From assembly GCF_901709675.1 (NCBI RefSeq), contig NC_051105.1, positions 1,984,001 through 2,048,000 of the forward strand: 64,000 nt of DNA. Direction: 5' to 3'. This document shows positions 1-11,655 of the stretch, piece by piece. This DNA is from Syngnathus acus (taxonomy: Eukaryota > Chordata > Actinopteri > Syngnathiformes > Syngnathidae). Each line of letters begins with the position of its first letter. Positions within the stretch are counted from its first letter, which is position 1. The notes beneath the pieces were generated by a model. The model did no database searches. It had not been told where the DNA came from and saw nothing but the letters and a program-made list of their open reading frames with translations. Made by a program: the position numbers and the translations under genes.

Positions 1-127
1 GGTCAGCGTAAAAAAGGGAAGTTAGCTGCCACAGAAATATCAAGATATGTTGACATAATTGCATCAGGAAAATGGCTTTAGGAAACAATGCAATGAATGA
101 ATAAACGATTTTTGTGTTTTCTTCCAG

Positions 128-3100
128 CATCGAAATCGAGGACTCTGAGGCGGTGGGCATCTCCAACATCATTTTCAACCTGATCACCATGTTCCCCAGG
201 AGCGTGTTGACGGCGCTGCCCAGCGACCTCTTCACATCCTTCATCAACTGCCTCACGCTGCTCACCTGCTCCTTCGGGCGCAGCGCCGCCCTGGAGGAAG
301 TGGTGAGTCGCTGCTGCCCGTTTCCCTCAACAATGTCTGTCATGAGTAGACCTAAGAAGACATTCAAGACCAGCATTTGTGTCCTTCTAGCTGGACAAGG
401 ACGACATGGTGTACATGGAGGCCTATGACAGATTGCTGGAGTCGTGGCTGACGCTAGTGCAGGACGAGGAGCATTTCCCTCGCGGCTGCTTCATCCAGCC
501 CGCCGTGCAGGTCTTCAACGCCTACATCCAGTGTCACCTGGCCGCGCCCGACGGCACCCGCAACCTGGTCAGATTCGGAATGGCTTGAATAGCTAGATGA
601 ACTCCCGTTCTGACTGCCCCCCCCCCCCCCCCTTTGCCTTCTCAGTCGGTGAACGGCGTGTCGTCCCACGAGGAGGAGGAGATCAACGAGCTCCAAGAAG
701 ACGACAGAGAGCTGTTCTCGGATCAGCTGTCCAGCATTGGCACGCTGGGCCGAGTGGCTTCGGACCACTGCATCCCCCTCCTCACCAGGTAAACACACTC
801 GAGCTTTGGGACAGTAGAGAAATGACATACCGAGATGTTATGAAATATACTCAAAGCGATTTTTTTATGGGACGCACCAATGAGCGGCAAGTCTACAAGA
901 TCCAATTTTTTTTTAATGCTGCTTGCCTGAAAACACACCTCCGGTTTGAGTGTGATGTTTGTTGCGTTGTTGCCGGCAGCCTCCTGGAGGACCGCGTGAC
1001 TCGGCTCCACGGTCAGCTCCAAAGGACTCAGCAGCACTTGATGTCCTCATCGGACCTGACGTCAGTGGACCGCAAAGTACTGGACGACCTCTACGAGGAC
1101 ATCCACTGGCTCATCCTGGTCTCAGGTCAGCGAAAACCTTGACACAAGCTTAGGTTGCGCTGCAGAAATAAACGCACATCCTAACGATAGCTTAGCTTTG
1201 AATGCTACAGCGCTGTCCTTGTTTTTGAATGCCTTGTGTGCGGCGTCCAGGCTACCTCCTGGCGGACGACCCCCAGGGCGAGACACCGCTGATCCCCTCC
1301 GAGGTAATGGAGTTCTCGGTCAAGCGCTCGACAGAAGTGGACATGAACACCACGCTGCAGATCCTGGGCTCGCCGGGAGAAAGAGCCTCGTCCATCCCAG
1401 GCTTCGATCGCACCGACCCGGTCATCAGGTACTCCCGCCGGGGTCTTCTCTTATCTTCTTTACCCGTACGTACGGTAGACTTTACAAATGTTTTTGCGCT
1501 TGTGAGGCTGCTGTCGGCCGTGCTCAGGACGTCCGAGGTGGAATCCAGGGCCTGCAGAGCCAGTTTGACGCAGCTGTTGAGTCCTCAGATGGGCAAAGAC
1601 ATCGTTTGGTTCCTGAGGCGCTGGGCCAAGACCTACCTGCTCGTGGACGAGAAGCTCTACCAACAGGTGATGCACCTGTGTGTAATTGTTGCCTGTACTC
1701 ATGAAATTATTTTGCACTGGACTAACTTTGTTTTGTCCCTCCACCTGTTCCCCTCAGGTCAGCGTCTCCTTCAGCACGGCCTTCGGCTCGGACACGGAGG
1801 GCGCTCAGTGGATCGTGGGCTACCTGCTGGAGAAAGTCATCACCAACCTGTCGGTGTGGAGCTCAGAGGCCGAGCTGGCCAACGACACGGTGGAACTGTT
1901 GGTGACGCTGGTGGAGCGGCGGGAGAGGTGAGGCCCGCTCAGGCCCGGCCAGCTCTGAAGACGGTGTCGTAACGACTCCCTCGTCCCGTCGGAGCAGGGC
2001 CAACATGGTGGTGCAGTGCGAGAGCTGGTGGAACCTGGCCAAGCAGTTCGCCGGCCGCAGCCCGCCGCTGCACTTGCTGTCCAGCTCGGTGCAGAGAAGC
2101 CTCATGAAGGCTCTGGTGCTGGGGGGCTTCGCCCAAATGGACTCGGACACCAAGCAGCAGTACTGGGCAGAGGTAATGCGCCTGCAACATATCTTTTTAT
2201 AAATGGATTTCTAGATTTATAAAAATGATTTTCTCATTGCCTCTGCTTGGGCTTGCTTTCAGGTGCTGCACCCGCTACAGCAGCGCTTCCTCAACCTCAT
2301 CAACCAGGAGAACTTTGCCCAGATCAGTCAGGAGGCGGCGGTCAAGCAGGAGATTGTGGCCACGCTGGAGGCCCTGTGCGGCATCGCAGAGGCCACGCAG
2401 ATCGACAACGTGGCCTCGCTCTTCTCCTTCCTCATGGACTTTCTGTCCAGCTGCATCGGACTCATGGAGGTCAGGACGGTGACACGCAAAAGGCGGATGT
2501 TTGGTCTGTGTCATTTATCACACGCGTGTTGGTCTCAGGTGTACAGCAACACGCCGGAGACCATCAACCTGATCATTGAGGTCTTTGTGGAGGTGGCTCA
2601 CAAGCAGATCTGCTACCTGGGCGAGGTTGCTAACCGCCGCCCTTGCACAACAGAAATGTAGAAAGAAGTAAGCCAGAATGGCGTGCGTGCGTGCGTGCAG
2701 AATAAGTCGATGAAGCTGTACGAGGCGTGCCTGACGCTGCTGCAAGTTTACTCCAAGAACAACCAGAGCAGGAAGCGAAGCGACTCGGCCGCCGAGGAGG
2801 ACCAGTACCAAGACCTGCTTCTCATCATGGAGCTGCTTACCAACCTGCTGTCCAAAGAGTTCATCGACTTCAGTGACACGGGTGCGGTGCACATTCTTGG
2901 CTTTTGTAACCATATGCTGAACCAAACAGGAAGTGTGCCATTTTTTATTCATTTTGAAATTTTTCTGCAATATTTTCTTTTTTTTTTTTTTTAAAAAGAT
3001 GCGCTGTTTCCAAAGAAAAATGTTTTTTGAGGGTCAAACGTTGAAATTGGTTGCATTTCTACCCTGCCTCTATCTTGCAGACGAGGTGTTCCGTAGCCAA

Positions 3101-4256
3101 GACCAGGGCACGCCGGCATCCAGTCGTCCGGTGTCTGCCGCAGACGTGGTTCTGTACGGTGTCAACATCGTTCTCCCTCTCATGTCACAAGACCTTCTCA
3201 AGGTTAGATCCGATTTTTACGGGAGGTGCCGTGGAAAGAAAACTGACCGACGTCTTTGCTTGATGGTGTTCCGCAGTTTCCTTCTTTGTGCAACCAGTAT
3301 TACAAGCTCATCACCTTCATCTGCGAGATCTTCCCAGAGAAGATCCCGCAGCTACCCGAGGAGCTCTTCAAGAGCCTCATGTTCTCGCTGGAGCTCGGGA
3401 TGACCTCGTATCCTCCTCGTGCGAGGACAAAGTGACCCATGATGTGGATTTGTGTCAAGACAGTTGGTCAAAGTAGCAATGTTTGTGCGCTGTGCTGTTT
3501 ATTTCTCCAAGCGTACAGCCTTAACACAAGTGTTCAGTATGGGTTCCGAGATCAGTCAGCTGTGTTTGGAAGCTTTGTCGCCATTGGCCGAGCAGTGCGC
3601 CAAAAACCAGGAGAAGGACACGCCGCTTTTCATGGCCACTCGACACTTCCTCAAGGCACGCACACAGACACACACGCACCATGTTCATTTGCAGTTTGTT
3701 AACGTTCGGTCTATGTTGCAGCTGGTCTTTGACATGTTGGTGCTGCAGAAACACAACACAGAGATGACGGTGGCGGCCGGAGAAGCGCTTTACACGCTAG
3801 TCTGTCTGCACCAGGTCAGATGACACGGATTCAAAGTCGACTTGAGATGAATAAAGATGCCCAGTTATCGTAATAGCGCGATACGAACCTTATGTTGTAT
3901 CTATTGTATTATCAAACCTTTTGCTCAAGAAGATTTGGGTTACTGATGATAATATGATGATAATAGTATTGTGATACAATCAAATCACATTGGTCAACAA
4001 ATGATGTTGTGTCGTACATTGGCATGTAACAAGAGCTTGTTGTGATGTCACGCTCCAGGCAGAGTACTCCGATTTGGTGGAGTCGCTGCTGTCATCACAG
4101 CGCGACGCAGTCATCTACGGCCGCCTGGTGGCCGCTTTCAACACGCTGACGGCCAGCAGCACGCCGCCGGCCATGGAGCGCAAACAGAAGATGGCCTTCC
4201 TCAAAAGCCTCGACGACTTTGTGGCCAACGTGGGCGGCCTGCTATGCGTCAAGTAG
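128..4256 (+). CDS. xpo4: Exportin-4, C-terminal part (16 coding exons; 5' end outside window)
   Basis: Nuclear export receptor of the importin-beta family; known cargoes include hypusinated eIF5A and SMAD3. The spliced translation follows vertebrate XPO4 closely, with blocks such as IEDSEAVGISNIIFNLITMF, LQILGSPGE, QMGKDIVWFL and the terminal ANVGGLLCVK. Exons: 128-302, 391-567, 646-788, 980-1125, 1251-1428, 1507-1666, 1758-1927, 1998-2172, 2263-2469, 2539-2625, 2701-2881, 3081-3202, 3277-3407, 3538-3655, 3722-3814, 4059-4256. These join in frame into 819 residues plus the TAG at 4254. All are helical HEAT-type repeat sequence. The intron after 3655 starts with GC (AAG|GCACGC) and the donor after 2625 is weak (GTTGCT). 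N-terminal exons lie left of the window. Confidence in identity is very high. Confidence 0.97.
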
Positions 4257-5465
4257 CCGCCATGGCTGAATGCGTGCACGCCATGCTGATTCACGCCGGC
4301 CGGGCCACGCCCGCAATGAACTATGGGTACGTGGGAAGGACGCTCACCACAGCGACCCGCTGGACTGCAGTGCAGACAGACAGGCAGACTGGCAAGCCAC
4401 ACAAAAGCTAGGGAAAGCGCCTGGTGACACACACGCACCCATACCGATACAATGTTATTGGAAGGTGACAAAGATTTTTAATATGATTTTTCCCCCCAGG
4501 GTGAAGTTTTTGAACTTGTTGAAGGACCATTATGTTGAGAGAATGAATGGTCATATGCACTCAGGCAAGGCATGTACATGAACCCCCTCATATACACACG
4601 CACACAAATATATGTGCAGAGATGGCTAATTGACAAAGGCAAAATGCTGAGGAAAACAATGAAGACTATAAGTGTAGGTCCGCAAAATGGGCGTCTGTCA
4701 CTGACGGACTGATAAATCCTTCCGTCACTGAAGGAATGGCCACCAGTTTCATTGACAATGACGGACCAGCAAAATTTTGCCAATTGGCCACCTTTGCTAA
4801 TTTGAAACCCTAATCCTAATTTAAAACCTTAACTCTTGTTTAACACTGACAAACACAACACAAGAACTTGAATACGCTGTCTAGTTTGCTTTTTTACCTC
4901 AAAGCTCATTATTTGCTAATTGCGTTAATACAGGATTCTACCGCATACGCTATTATAGTCTCTTTGGTGAATACCGCCACCTACTGTACAAAAGTAGTCA
5001 ATGCAGTCTGCCTTCAAGTTTTACCAAGAGAGAGAGGTTGTGCGTGGTTCTGTCAGTCCTCAGTACTGTCTGTGTGAGTGAGTGAGTGAGTGAGTGAGTG
5101 AGTGAGTGAGTGAGTGAGTGAGTGAGTGAGTGAGTGAGCGCGCGCGCGTGCGTGCGACCATGCGCATGCGGCGTCTGCCTGCAAGCCTTTTACATTTGTT
5201 GTTCTGTTTGAGGAACATCATGACACACCGAAGCTGAAATGTTTTTATACCCCAGCAGGTGCAGCAGTGAACCTTTGTGCTTAAATTCAAATAAAGAATA
5301 AGGAACAGCTTTGCTAAGAGACGCTTGCCCCCCTCACTGTGTGTTGACCACATTTGAAAGTTTACATAAAAGTATTGTAATAATAATCGTCTGGTCTTTT
5401 CATTCGTGTATACCTTTCACAAAACTATAAATTCCAGGCCAAATATGGGATTCAGTCCGTATTTG
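4257..5465 (+). other. XPO4 3' flank/UTR with candidate poly(A) signal
   Basis: No coding region seen. AATAAA at 5290-5295 on the + strand is the first convincing polyadenylation hexamer after the XPO4 stop, so the 3' UTR may run about 1 kb and include the GAGT microsatellite. The extent is inferred. Confidence 0.45.
5072..5156. repeat. (TGAG)n microsatellite with CG/TG tail
   Basis: About 17 uninterrupted TGAG tetramers (about 5072-5139) run into an alternating CG/TG tract to about 5156. Alternating purine-pyrimidine at the end could favour Z-DNA. It lies in the presumed XPO4 3' UTR. Confidence 0.95.
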
Positions 5466-8400
5466 TGTACCTAATGGAGTGTCCATAAGTGACGTCACAA
5501 AGAAACCAGCCAATCAGGAAGTGGGGTTGAGAGCGGGTGTGGCAGTTTTCCCCTTCAAATTAAGCTTTGACCATGATTTTTTCCTAATAAAGTGGCCTAT
5601 TATTAGGTACACCTGAAAATGGCGGCGTACCTAATGGAGTGTCCAAGTGACGTCACAAATCAAACAGCCAATCAGGAGGTGGGGGTGAGGGCGGGTGTGG
5701 CACTTTTCACTTTCAGTTAAGCTTTGACCATGATATTTCCCTAATAAAGTGTCCGTGTGATTCCCTCGTTAAGTGCACCTGCGTGAAAAGTTTTAGCTCC
5801 TGCAGAACGTGAAAGGAGCTAAAACTTTTCACGCAGGTGCGCTTAACGAGGGTCACATGGAAAACATTGGAACGCGGCCCCGAGGACTGGAGCTTGACAC
5901 TTGTGACCTTTGACCATGAAATTTCCCTAATAAAGTGGCCTGTTATTAGGTACACTTGAAAATGGTGGTGTACCTAATGGAGTGTCCAAGTGACGTCACA
6001 AATCAAACAGCCAATCAGGAGGTGGGGGTGAGGGCGGGTGTGGCACTTTTCACTTTCAGTTAAGCTTTGACCATGATATTTCCCTAATAAAGTGTCCGTG
6101 TGATTCCCTCGTTAAGTGCACCTGCGTGAAAAGTTTTAGCTCCTGCAGAACGTGAAAGGCGCTAAAACTTTTCACGCAGGTGCGCTTAACGAGGGTCACT
6201 TGGAAAACATGTTGGAACGCGGCCCCGAGGACTGGCGCTTGACACTTGTGACCTTTGACCATGAAATTTCCCTAATAAAGTGGCCTGTTATTAGGTACAC
6301 TTGACAATGGCGGTGTACCTAATGGAGTGTCCAAGTGACGTCACAAATCAAACAGCCAATCAGGAGGTGGGGGTGAGGGCGGGTGTGGCACTTTTCACTT
6401 TCAGTTAAGCTTTGACCATGATATTTCCCTAATAAAGTGTCCGTGTGATTCCCTCGTTAAGTGCACCTGCGTGAAAAGTTTTAGCTCCTGCAGAACGTGA
6501 AAGGCGCTAAAACTTTTCACGCAGGTGCGCTTAACGAGGGTCACTTGGAAAACATGTTGGAACGCGGCCCCGAGGACTGGCGCTTGACACTTATGACCTT
6601 TGACCATGAAATTTCCCTAATAAAGTGGCCTGTTATTAGGTACACTTGACAATGGCGGTGTACCTAATGGAGTGTCCAAGTGACGTCACAAATCAAACAG
6701 CCAATCAGGAGGTGGGGGTGAGGGCGGGTGTGGCACTTTTCACTTTCAGTTAAGCTTTGACCATGATATTTCCCTAATAAAGTGGCCGTGTGATTCCCTC
6801 GTTAAGTGCACCTGCGTGAAAAGTTTTAGCTCCTGCAGAACGCGAAAGGCGCTAAAACTTTTCACGCAGGTGCGCTTAACGAGGGTCACTTGGAAAACAT
6901 GTTGGAACGCGGCCTCGAGGACTAGAGCTTGACACCTGTGACCTTTGACTATGATATTTCCCTAATAAAGTGGCCTGTTATTAGGTACACTTGAAAATGG
7001 CGGTGTACCTAATGCAGTGTCCGTGTGATTCCCTCGTTAAGCGCACCTGCGTGAAAAGTTTTAGCTCCTGCGGAACATGAAAGTGACCAAAAACTTTTCA
7101 CGCAGGTGCGCTTAACGAGGGTCACTTGGAAAACATATTGGAACGCGGCCCCGAGGACTGGAGCTTGACACCTGTGACCTTTGACCATGATATTTCCCTA
7201 ATAAAGTGGCCTGTTATTAGGTACACTTGAAAATGGCGGTGTACCTAATGGAGTGTCCGAGTGACGTCACAAATCAAACAGCCAATCAGGAGGTGGGGGT
7301 GAGGGCGGGTGTGGCACTTTTCACTTTCAGTTAAGCTTTGACCATGATATTTCCCTAATAAAGTGGCCGTGTGATTCCCTCGTTAAGTGCACCTGCGTGA
7401 AAAGTTTTAGCTCCTGCAGAACGCGAAAGGCGCTAAAACTTTTCACGCAGGTGCGCTTAACGAGGGTCACTTGGAAAACATATTGGAACGCGGCCCCGAG
7501 GACTGGAGCTTGACACCTGTGACCTTTGACCATGATATTTCCCTAATAAATTGGCCTGTTATTAGGTACACTTGAAAATGGCGGTGTACCTAATGGAGTG
7601 TCCAAGTGACGTCACAAATCAAACAGCCAATCAGGAGGTGGGGGTGAGGGCGGGTGTGGCACTTTTCACTTTCAGTTAAGCTTTGACCATGATATTTCCC
7701 TAATAAAGTGGCCGTGTGATTCCCTCGTTAAGTGCACCTGCGTGAAAAGTTTTAGCTCCTGCAGAACGTGAAAGGCGCTAAAACTTTTCACGCAGGTGCG
7801 CTTAACGAGGGTCACTTGGAAAACATGTTGGAACGCGGCCCCGAGGACTGGCGCTTGACACTTGTGACCTTTGACCATGATATTTCCCTAATAAAGTGGC
7901 CTGTTATTAGGTACACTTGAAAATGGCGGTGTACCTAATGCAGTGTCCGTGTGATTCCCTCGTTAAGTGCACCTGCGTGAAAAGTTTTAGCTCCTGCAGA
8001 ACGTGAAAGGCGCTAAAACTTTTCACGCAGGTGCGCTTAACGAGGGTCACTTGGAAAACATGTTGGAACGCGGCCCCGAGGACTGGCGCTTGACACTTGT
8101 GACCTTTGACCATGATATTTCCCTAATAAAGTGGCCTGTTATTAGGTACACTTGAAAATGGCGGTGTACCTAATGCAGTGTCCGTGTGATTCCCTCGTTA
8201 AGTGCACCTGCGTGAAAAGTTTTAGCTCCTGCAGAACGTGAAAGGCGCTAAAACTTTTCACGCAGGTGCGCTTAACGAGGGTCACTTGGAAAACATATTG
8301 GAACGCGGCCCCGAGGACTGGAGCTTGACACCTGTGACCTTTGACCATGATATTTCCCTAATAAAGTGGCCTGTTATTAGGTACACTTGAAAATGGCGGT

Positions 8401-9140
8401 GTACCTAATGGAGTGTCCGTGTGATTCCCTCGTTAAGTGCACCTGCGTGAAAAGTTTTAGCTCCTGCGGAACATGAAAGTGACCAAAAACTTTTCACGCA
8501 GGTGCGCTTAACGAGGATCACTCGGAAAACATGTTGGAACGCGGCCTCGAGGACTAGAGCTTGACACCTGTGACCTTTGACTATGATATTTCCCTAATAA
8601 AGTGGCCTGTTATTAGGTACACTTGAAAATGGCGGTGTACCTAATGCAGTGTCCGTGTGATTCCCTCGTTAAGTGCACCTGCGTGAAAAGTTTTAGCTCC
8701 TGCGGAACATGAAAGTGACCAAAAACTTTTCACGCAGGTGCGCTTAACGAGGGTCACTTGGAAAACATGTTGGAACGTGGCCCCGAGGACTAGAGCTTGA
8801 CACCTGTGACCTTTGACCATGATATTTCCCTAATAAAGTGGCCTGTTATTAGGTACACTTGAAAATGGCGGTGTACCTAATGCAGTGTCCGTGTGATTCC
8901 CTCGTTAAGTGCACCTGCGTGAAAAGTTTTAGCTCCTGCAGAACGTGAAAGGAGCTAAAACTTTTCACGCAGGTGTGTTTAACGAGGGTCACTTGGAAAA
9001 CATATTGGAACGCGGCCCCTCAAGGACTGGAGGTCGACACCCCTGGTTTAAGTTAAAAGTGCCACACCCGCCCTCACCCCCACTTTCTGATTGGCTGTTT
9101 GATCTGTGACGTCACTCGGACGCTCCATCAGGTAAACAGC
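5466..9140. repeat. Tandem array of palindromic 235/345-bp units, MITE-like, with inverted terminal copy
   Basis: Twelve copies of a hairpin start with CCCTCGTTAAG at 5763, 6106, 6451, 6796, 7031, 7377, 7722, 7957, 8192, 8427, 8663 and 8899, so spacing is 343-346 or 235-236 bp. Arms are about 35 nt with one mismatch around a 14-20 nt loop. Units are joined by a second inverted repeat (ATTAGGTACAC / GTGTACCTAAT). Long units additionally hold TGACGTCA (5490, 5648, 5991, 6336, 6681, 7262, 7607), CCAAT, and a GAGGGCGGGTGTGG GC/GT box. At 9045-9150 this segment reappears inverted (TGACGTCA at 9107), so the array resembles an expanded non-autonomous element with terminal inverted repeats. Repeated 68-codon minus-strand ORFs inside are a by-product of homogeneous units, not genes. 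No transposase is present. The family was not named. Confidence 0.93.
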
Positions 9141-9164
9141 CATTTTCATTTTCAAGTGTAAAAT

Positions 9165-9636
9165 GGTGTGAGATTCGAACTCTGATCTCCTGCACTCAAG
9201 GCAAAAGCTTTAACAACAAGACCATCTCTGGACCTGAATAAAGCGCTGGTTTTAAGATCAGTCGAGCTATTTACATTAAGTAAATATTTGAAACTTTTAT
9301 GACATTGTAGCTGAATGGTATAACACTTTGTCTAGTACTCAGTCGACTAGGATTCGAGACCCGCTCTGTCCAACATTTACAAACAGAGCGTCGCCCAAGA
9401 CTCGAACCCGAGTTTCTTGAACTCAAGGCAAAAGCTTCATCTACTCGGCCACTTTAGCCACAGTTTTACACCCTCGCTTCTTTGTACTTAGGTGTGACTT
9501 TACTTTTGCCAAAGCTGTTTGCAAGCTCTATCAATATGACTATACAATGGTCTCCGTCGGAGGCTCTGGTCGAGTGGTTGACGTCATTACTTCCGATAAG
9601 CTGGACTTATGGTTCGGGACCCGACCGTAACTATGG
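9165..9636. repeat. Cluster of four degenerate tRNA-like sequences
   Basis: Four tRNA-like segments lie in about 470 bp. Minus strand 9167-9232: A-box-like TGGTCTTGTTGTTAAAGC and B box GTTCGAATC; its anticodon arm folds TTTGC-CTTGAGT-GCAGG, which would give a UGA (Ser) anticodon. Plus 9308-9376: TAGCTGAATGGTATAAC and GGATTCGAGACC. Minus 9388-9462: GTGGCCGAGTAGATGAAGC and GGGTTCGAGTC; it shares the CTTTTGCCTTGAGT block with the first. Plus 9553-9634: TGGTCGAGTGGTTGA and GGTTCGGGACC. Acceptor and T stems contain mismatches, so these look like decayed tRNA or SINE-head sequences rather than functional tRNA genes. Pol III transcription is inferred only. Confidence 0.6.
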
Positions 9637-9721
9637 TTTACACTTTGCCATTTTTCTCTAGCTTCCGCAGAAAGCTTCTAAGTCTTTATTCTGTAATTTT
9701 CTTTCTACTTTTTGCTTGTTA

Positions 9722-9780
9722 ATGACGTCATTACAAAAATATTAAAGACGTCACAAACGCGGAAGAAGAAGGGGCGGGCC
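9722..9780 (+). promoter_or_regulatory. EEF1AKMT1 proximal promoter (two CRE-like sites, ETS-like, GC box)
   Basis: TGACGTCAT at 9723, GACGTCAC near 9749, CGGAAG just downstream, and GGGGCGGG near 9771 lie 105-160 bp before the EEF1AKMT1 ATG. A further TGACGTCATTACTTCC lies near 9579, inside a tRNA-like segment. Motif match only. Confidence 0.5.
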
Positions 9781-9883
9781 CGACACCCCCACGCGCTCGC
9801 AGGCTCGCACACTCGATGGGATCCTGCGAGGCTAGCATAGCCCAGTCCAAAAAGCAGCCGGGCTTCGTTCTCAGTCTTTTGAA

Positions 9884-11416
9884 ATGAGCGACAGCGACGA
9901 TGACATTCCCACGCTGTCGGCTCATACTCTGTCGGCTCTGCGGGAGTTTTACGAGGAGTCCCGAAGCGAGAACTCCCGCGACGATCCGTCCACAGCCGCG
10001 GACCACTTTACCGTGGGAGCCTTAAGCGAAGACTGGGTAAGCCCTTGCAACAAACAAACAATTGATTGCGTTACGTACAGATTCTGGTTACGTTGCCGAC
10101 GCGGTCATCGTAATAGTCAAAAAGTGAATGCTACATTTGTTGTTTGTAGAGTATGAGTCAATTCTGGTACACTGACGACACAGCAACACGATTAGCTGAG
10201 GAGCTTCTACTCCAAGCTGGAGGAGGAGGAAGGTAAACAAAAGCAACACACTTTCACGCGCATTTGATGCAAGCACAAAGTTAACATTTCTAATGTTCAA
10301 ATACAGTAGCGCTGTTTCATTCAACACGTGTAATCAAGTACTCTTCTGAATTGTTCGGTAGGATCGCGTGCGTGAGCGCCCCCAGCGTTTACCAGAAGCT
10401 CAAGCAGCTATGCGGCCCCGACGATGGTCCCGCGGCCATGGCGGTCCTGGAGTACGACCGCCGCTTTGCCATCTATGGCGACGACTTCATCTTCTACGAC
10501 TACAACCATCCGCTGGCATTTGCAGAGCGCGGCGTGGCGCCTGGCAGCTTCGACGTGGTCTTGGCCGACCCGCCCTACCTCTCGGAGGAGTGTCTCACCA
10601 AAGTAGCCCAGACTGTCAAGTACCTCACCAAAGGAAAAGTGCTGCTTTGCACAGGTCAGACACACAAATGTTTATATTTATTTAAAAAAAAGCATGTATA
10701 GTAAAGACTTTTTCTTTTTTTTGACCATGTATAGTAAGGCTTTTATTTGAAAATTGTAACCCTTACCCGAAATTTGTAATGATGAGTGAGAAAGACGTTA
10801 AATTAATTGAAAGAAAGAATACAGGAACACATCATTTATTAAATCACCAAATGATTCCCGAGCGCGGCACCGCTGCTGCTCACTGCTCCCCTCTCCCCCA
10901 GGGGATGGATCAAAATCACATGGGGATGGGTTAAATGCAGAGGACAAATTTCACCACACCCACGTGTGTGACGATGATCATTGGGACTTTAAATACAAAA
11001 GAATATTTGACATAAAAGAAGTTGGACTCATGTTGACTCAGGCAGGAATCAAACCAGTGCCTCCCAAGTAGATGATTTGTGCGTTAAACATTGCGCCACA
11101 AAAGCCTTGCTGAAAATGGAATGCGTTACCATTGGAAATTAAAAGGGATTTTCTTTTAATGTAAAATATTAAATAGTAGGAAATGTGGAATGAAGAAAAA
11201 GAACAGCCCAGGTGGCATAAATGTGTGGAGTATGTTGACGTTGGAATGGTGTGAAACAGATGTATAAATGTTTGTTGTTCAGGTGCCATCATGGAGAATC
11301 TGGCCAAGGATCTTCTGGACGTGAAAGTGTGTCACTTCCTACCTCAGCACGAGCGCAACTTGTCCAACGATTTCCGGTGTTTCGTCAACTACCCGTCGCC
11401 GCTGCTGTCCCGCTGA
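9884..11416 (+). CDS. eef1akmt1: eEF1A lysine methyltransferase 1 (formerly N6AMT2)
   Basis: Cytosolic class I SAM-dependent methyltransferase that methylates Lys79 of eEF1A in mammals. Exons 9884-10036, 10150-10232, 10362-10654 and 11283-11416 join in frame to 220 residues (human 214). The protein starts [19 protein letters not shown] and contains [21 protein letters not shown] (SAM-fold region), and the catalytic DPPY motif in [11 protein letters not shown] (about 10564-10590), then [14 protein letters not shown]. The C-terminus [16 protein letters not shown] is serine/proline-rich compared with mammals. The ATG is chosen for the conserved acidic start. The last intron (628 bp) holds a SINE and a tRNA-like sequence. 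Its neighbour XPO4 is the same as in human. Confidence 0.96.
10848..11000 (+). mobile_element. Teleost SINE copy (V-SINE-like body)
   Basis: The body CACTGCTCCCCTCTCCCCCA, then GGGGATGGATCAAAATCACA, then TTAAATGCAGAGGACAAATT, ending CATTGGGACTTTAA, is a familiar fish SINE consensus from memory. The exact family name is tentative. It lies in the last intron of EEF1AKMT1; the tRNA-derived head is not evident immediately upstream. Confidence 0.7.
11037..11106 (-). repeat. tRNA-like sequence in EEF1AKMT1 intron
   Basis: On the minus strand, TGGCGCAATGTTTAACGC matches a tRNA D-arm/A box closely and GGTTTGATTCC matches a B box at the correct spacing. The T stem has mismatches. Probably a decayed tRNA or SINE head. 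Confidence 0.5.
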
Positions 11417-11448
11417 TTGGCGGGAAGGGGTACAAGAAGGCAGGCCCA

Positions 11449-11505
11449 TCCGGTAGCTGAATGGACAGAGTGAAGTTCTCAAAGGTGGATGTCGAATCAC
11501 ATGAC
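11449..11505 (+). repeat. tRNA-like fragment just 3' of EEF1AKMT1
   Basis: Begins with the same TAGCTGAATGG block as the element at 9314 and carries a weak B box (GTCGAATCAC). It lies about 35 bp after the EEF1AKMT1 stop, probably within its 3' UTR. Confidence 0.35.
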
Positions 11506-11655
11506 CACACGTCAAATGGAAACAAGGACACTCCTAGCAAAAATGTCAACATGTTTGTACGGGTTAGTGTTTATGAACACTGTATGTACTAGGTGGATGT
11601 ATACTATGTATTACATACCATTTTGAAACCCCAACAAACACAATGATGTGGTTTT

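Noticed and set aside
5713-8348. Series of identical 68-80-codon minus-strand ORFs in the repeat array
   Set aside because: They recur only because the array units are homogeneous and have no family similarity or splice logic; repeat by-products, not genes.
9308-9376. Functional tRNA gene
   Set aside because: A and B boxes are present, but acceptor and T stems have several mismatches; kept only as tRNA-like.
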